Source: CAYNXB01 sp964401045
Lineage (GTDB): Bacteria > Pseudomonadota > Alphaproteobacteria > Sphingomonadales > Sphingomonadaceae
Reading direction: 5' to 3'
Length of the DNA stretch: 7,893 bases
Assembly: GCA_964401045.1 (NCBI GenBank)
Contig: CAYNXB010000102.1
Location: forward strand, 1-7,893
Shown: positions 6,857 through 7,893 of the stretch, one piece after another
How the letters are laid out: each line of letters opens with the position of its first letter
How positions within the stretch are numbered: position 1 is the first letter of the stretch
Translations under genes and position numbers: made by a program
Notes under the pieces: model-generated
The model's input: the letters and a program-made list of their open reading frames with translations, nothing else
Told to the model about the DNA's origin: nothing
The model's database searches: none

Positions 6857-6861
6857 ATTGC
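6841..6861. promoter_or_regulatory. candidate LysR-type binding site (GCAAT-N11-ATTGC)
   Basis: GCAAT (6841-6845) and ATTGC (6857-6861) form a perfect 5-bp dyad with exactly 11 bases between T6845 and A6857, the classical LysR box geometry. It lies 92-112 bp upstream of the cytochrome start and about 275 bp upstream of the regulator's transcript start ORF. This is the usual kind of place for a LysR protein to control a divergent gene. The related site at 2694-2714 strengthens the call. Confidence 0.5.
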
Positions 6862-7135
6862 ACTTCTGATGCCACCGATAGAAAATCCTGATTGGTTTCC
6901 GGTCTGTGGCTGCCGCGTGCCCTTTTTCGATCTTCGCAATCGGGGGAAATCGCGGGGAGCGCCCGAGGTAGAGAGCCGGCGGAGCACGGCGAGGCTGTGG
7001 GTTGCAAATGGCGTGCATGGCCGGGCGAAAGTGCTTGGCGGCCCAACAAGAGGCTGGACTCTGGAACAAGAGCTGTGAAACTCTGTGAAGAACGCCTTTG
7101 CGAACGATAAGACGCCTCTTGGGAGAGGGACCAAC

Positions 7136-7225
7136 ATGAGCAACCATCGAGCGCTCCCCGCTGAACGGCCGCATTCGGACCGAGCTATGGCCGATCTGCG
7201 AGTTCAAGGAGCCCGGCATGAGTGA
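7136..7225 (+). CDS. 29-codon upstream ORF (possible leader peptide) overlapping the LysR start
   Basis: The frame begins at ATG 7136 with MSNHRALPAE and ends at TGA 7223-7225. It has a strong ribosome binding site, GGGAGAGGGA (7121-7130), five bases upstream. Its last codons overlap the LysR start (ATG 7218) in the arrangement ATGAGTGA, so terminating ribosomes would sit on the regulator's initiation site. A 5-bp stem CCTCT/AGAGG (7115-7119 with 7124-7128) could partly hide its ribosome binding site. The 29-residue peptide is Arg-rich and unrecognised. Its role, if translated, is probably translational coupling or attenuation rather than the peptide itself. Codon composition gives no independent support. 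Confidence 0.4.
   Translation: MSNHRALPAERPHSDRAMADLRVQGARHE
7206..7211 (+). promoter_or_regulatory. Shine-Dalgarno of the LysR gene, decides its start
   Basis: AAGGAG sits six bases before ATG 7218. The alternative in-frame ATG at 7383, which would give a regulator of conventional N-terminus, has no such site. This supports the longer protein with its unusual extension. Confidence 0.7.
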
Positions 7226-7893
7226 ACGCCAGGATTTTCTGGGGGATGGCGAGCACGCCTATACCTTCCGAGACGAGCCGGCCAAGCGCGATTTCGTTGC
7301 CGCCCGGCCGCTGAAAACGAGCCTCGATGCCACCCTGGCGGAATGCCTTGATGGCGTCACACCCCGCTACGGCCGCTTCAAGATGCGCCAGCTGGCCCTG
7401 GTCCTGAAGTTGGTCGGTACAGGCAACCTGCACGACGCCGCCTCGGCCCTGAACATGTCGCAGCCCGCAGCGACCAAGCTGATCCAGGAGATCGAAGAGG
7501 CTCTGGGTGCTGTGCTTTTCATCCGCGAGCCGCGCGGCATGAAGCCGACGCCTTCCGGTATCATGGCAGCGCGTCATGCCGGCTTCATCCTCGCCGAGCT
7601 GAGCAAGATGCAGCAGGACATCGACGGCCTGCAGAACGGCATCATCGGCTATGTACGCGTAGGCGCGATCATCTCCGCCGTGCCGGCGCCGGTCACGCAG
7701 GCCCTGGCAAGAATGGCGGAAGCCTATCCGACTGTGGAAGTGTCGCTCAGCGTGGGCACCAGCGACGTGCTCTTGCCCGAGCTGAACGCCGGCCGCCTCG
7801 ATTTCGTCGTGGGCAGCATCGCCGGAGCGGTTGGTCCGGAGCCGCTGACCTATTCGCCGCTGGTCGAGGACGTTGCCGTCGTCGTCGCCGGCA
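7218..7893 (+). CDS. LysR-type transcriptional regulator with N-terminal extension (3' end cut by window)
   Basis: At least 225 residues are visible; the C-terminus lies beyond the right edge. The winged helix-turn-helix starts near residue 56 (MRQLALVLKL), with the LysR signature LHDAASALNMSQPAATKLIQEIEEALGAVLF at 71-101 and PRGMKPTPSG after it. A linker helix follows, then the start of the periplasmic-binding-protein-like effector domain (GYVRVGAIISAV, LDFVVGS). The first 55 residues form an extension absent from most LysR proteins, whose helix-turn-helix starts at the N-terminus; GbpR-like members have comparable extensions. The protein should bind T-N11-A dyads, and two matching sites lie in this window, one 357 bp upstream in its own divergent region. 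Its transcript may carry an overlapping upstream ORF. The effector is unknown; a substrate or intermediate of this locus is the simple guess. Confidence 0.9.
   Translation, partial: MSERQDFLGDGEHAYTFRDEPAKRDFVAARPLKTSLDATLAECLDGVTPRYGRFKMRQLALVLKLVGTGNLHDAASALNMSQPAATKLIQEIEEALGAVLFIREPRGMKPTPSGIMAARHAGFILAELSKMQQDIDGLQNGIIGYVRVGAIISAVPAPVTQALARMAEAYPTVEVSLSVGTSDVLLPELNAGRLDFVVGSIAGAVGPEPLTYSPLVEDVAVVVAG

Larger units (their letters stand above)
6750..7135. other. 386-bp divergent control region between cytochrome c and the LysR transcript
   Basis: No coding gene is supported here; a 157-codon minus frame over 6746-7219 overlaps the region but is unlike any known protein and conflicts with the regulator's start. 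The half nearest the cytochrome holds an inverted repeat CATTGC-N13-GCAATG (6762-6786), two copies of TAACCGCCA (6798 and 6848), and the LysR-type dyad at 6841-6861. The half nearest the regulator holds a direct repeat of CTGTGAA at 7073 and 7083, one helical turn apart, and a small hairpin over the upstream-ORF ribosome binding site (7115-7128). Confidence 0.6.

Noticed and set aside
6746..7219. 157-codon minus-strand frame across the cytochrome-LysR divergent region
   Set aside because: Composition unlike the real genes, no recognisable domain, overlaps the regulator's ribosome binding site and the promoter repeats.
1..7893. CRISPR array, tRNA, rRNA, insertion sequence or phage attachment site
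   Set aside because: No regularly spaced repeats, no cloverleaf-like stretch, no transposase reading frame and no terminal inverted repeats with target duplications were seen.

Overview
The window looks like an accessory catabolic or uptake locus from a GC-rich alphaproteobacterium, most probably a sphingomonad (Novosphingobium/Sphingobium type). The strongest pointer is the 945-residue TonB-dependent receptor, whose plug wording (IGKLPDNNVVESLQ, LSGRQIFTSS, DFPAELLARVDV, EGGIAGVINV) is that of the large Xanthomonas/Caulobacter/sphingomonad receptor family. This is inferred from the sequence alone; no taxonomic search was possible.

Layout from left to right. Positions 1-498 carry no gene I can support but hold a perfect 21-bp palindrome (160-180). 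Positions 499-1743 (+) encode an exported NHL-type beta-propeller resembling the lyase domain of peptidylglycine alpha-amidating monooxygenase. It converges, across a hairpin at 1770-1794, on an RraA-fold class II pyruvate aldolase (1831-2526, -). A 732-bp divergent region with several candidate operators separates the aldolase from the TonB-dependent receptor (3259-6096, +). The receptor ends in a strong 14-bp-stem terminator. A small secreted monohaem cytochrome c (6378-6749, -) converges on it. A 386-bp divergent region follows, then a 29-codon upstream ORF (7136-7225, +) whose stop overlaps the start of a LysR-type regulator (7218 to the right edge, +, incomplete).

How the parts may fit: the receptor would import a substrate across the outer membrane, the propeller protein and cytochrome c would act in the periplasm (lyase/hydrolase-like chemistry and electron transfer), and the aldolase would cleave a 4-hydroxy-2-oxo acid to pyruvate in the cytoplasm, as in the meta-cleavage routes of aromatic acids. 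The LysR protein is the natural candidate regulator. In support, the same LysR-style dyad (GCRAT-N11-ATTGC, with exact T-N11-A spacing) occurs upstream of both the aldolase and the cytochrome gene. The substrate cannot be named from this window. Every gene belongs to a known family; what deserves attention is the regulatory wiring and the altered metal site of the propeller protein.
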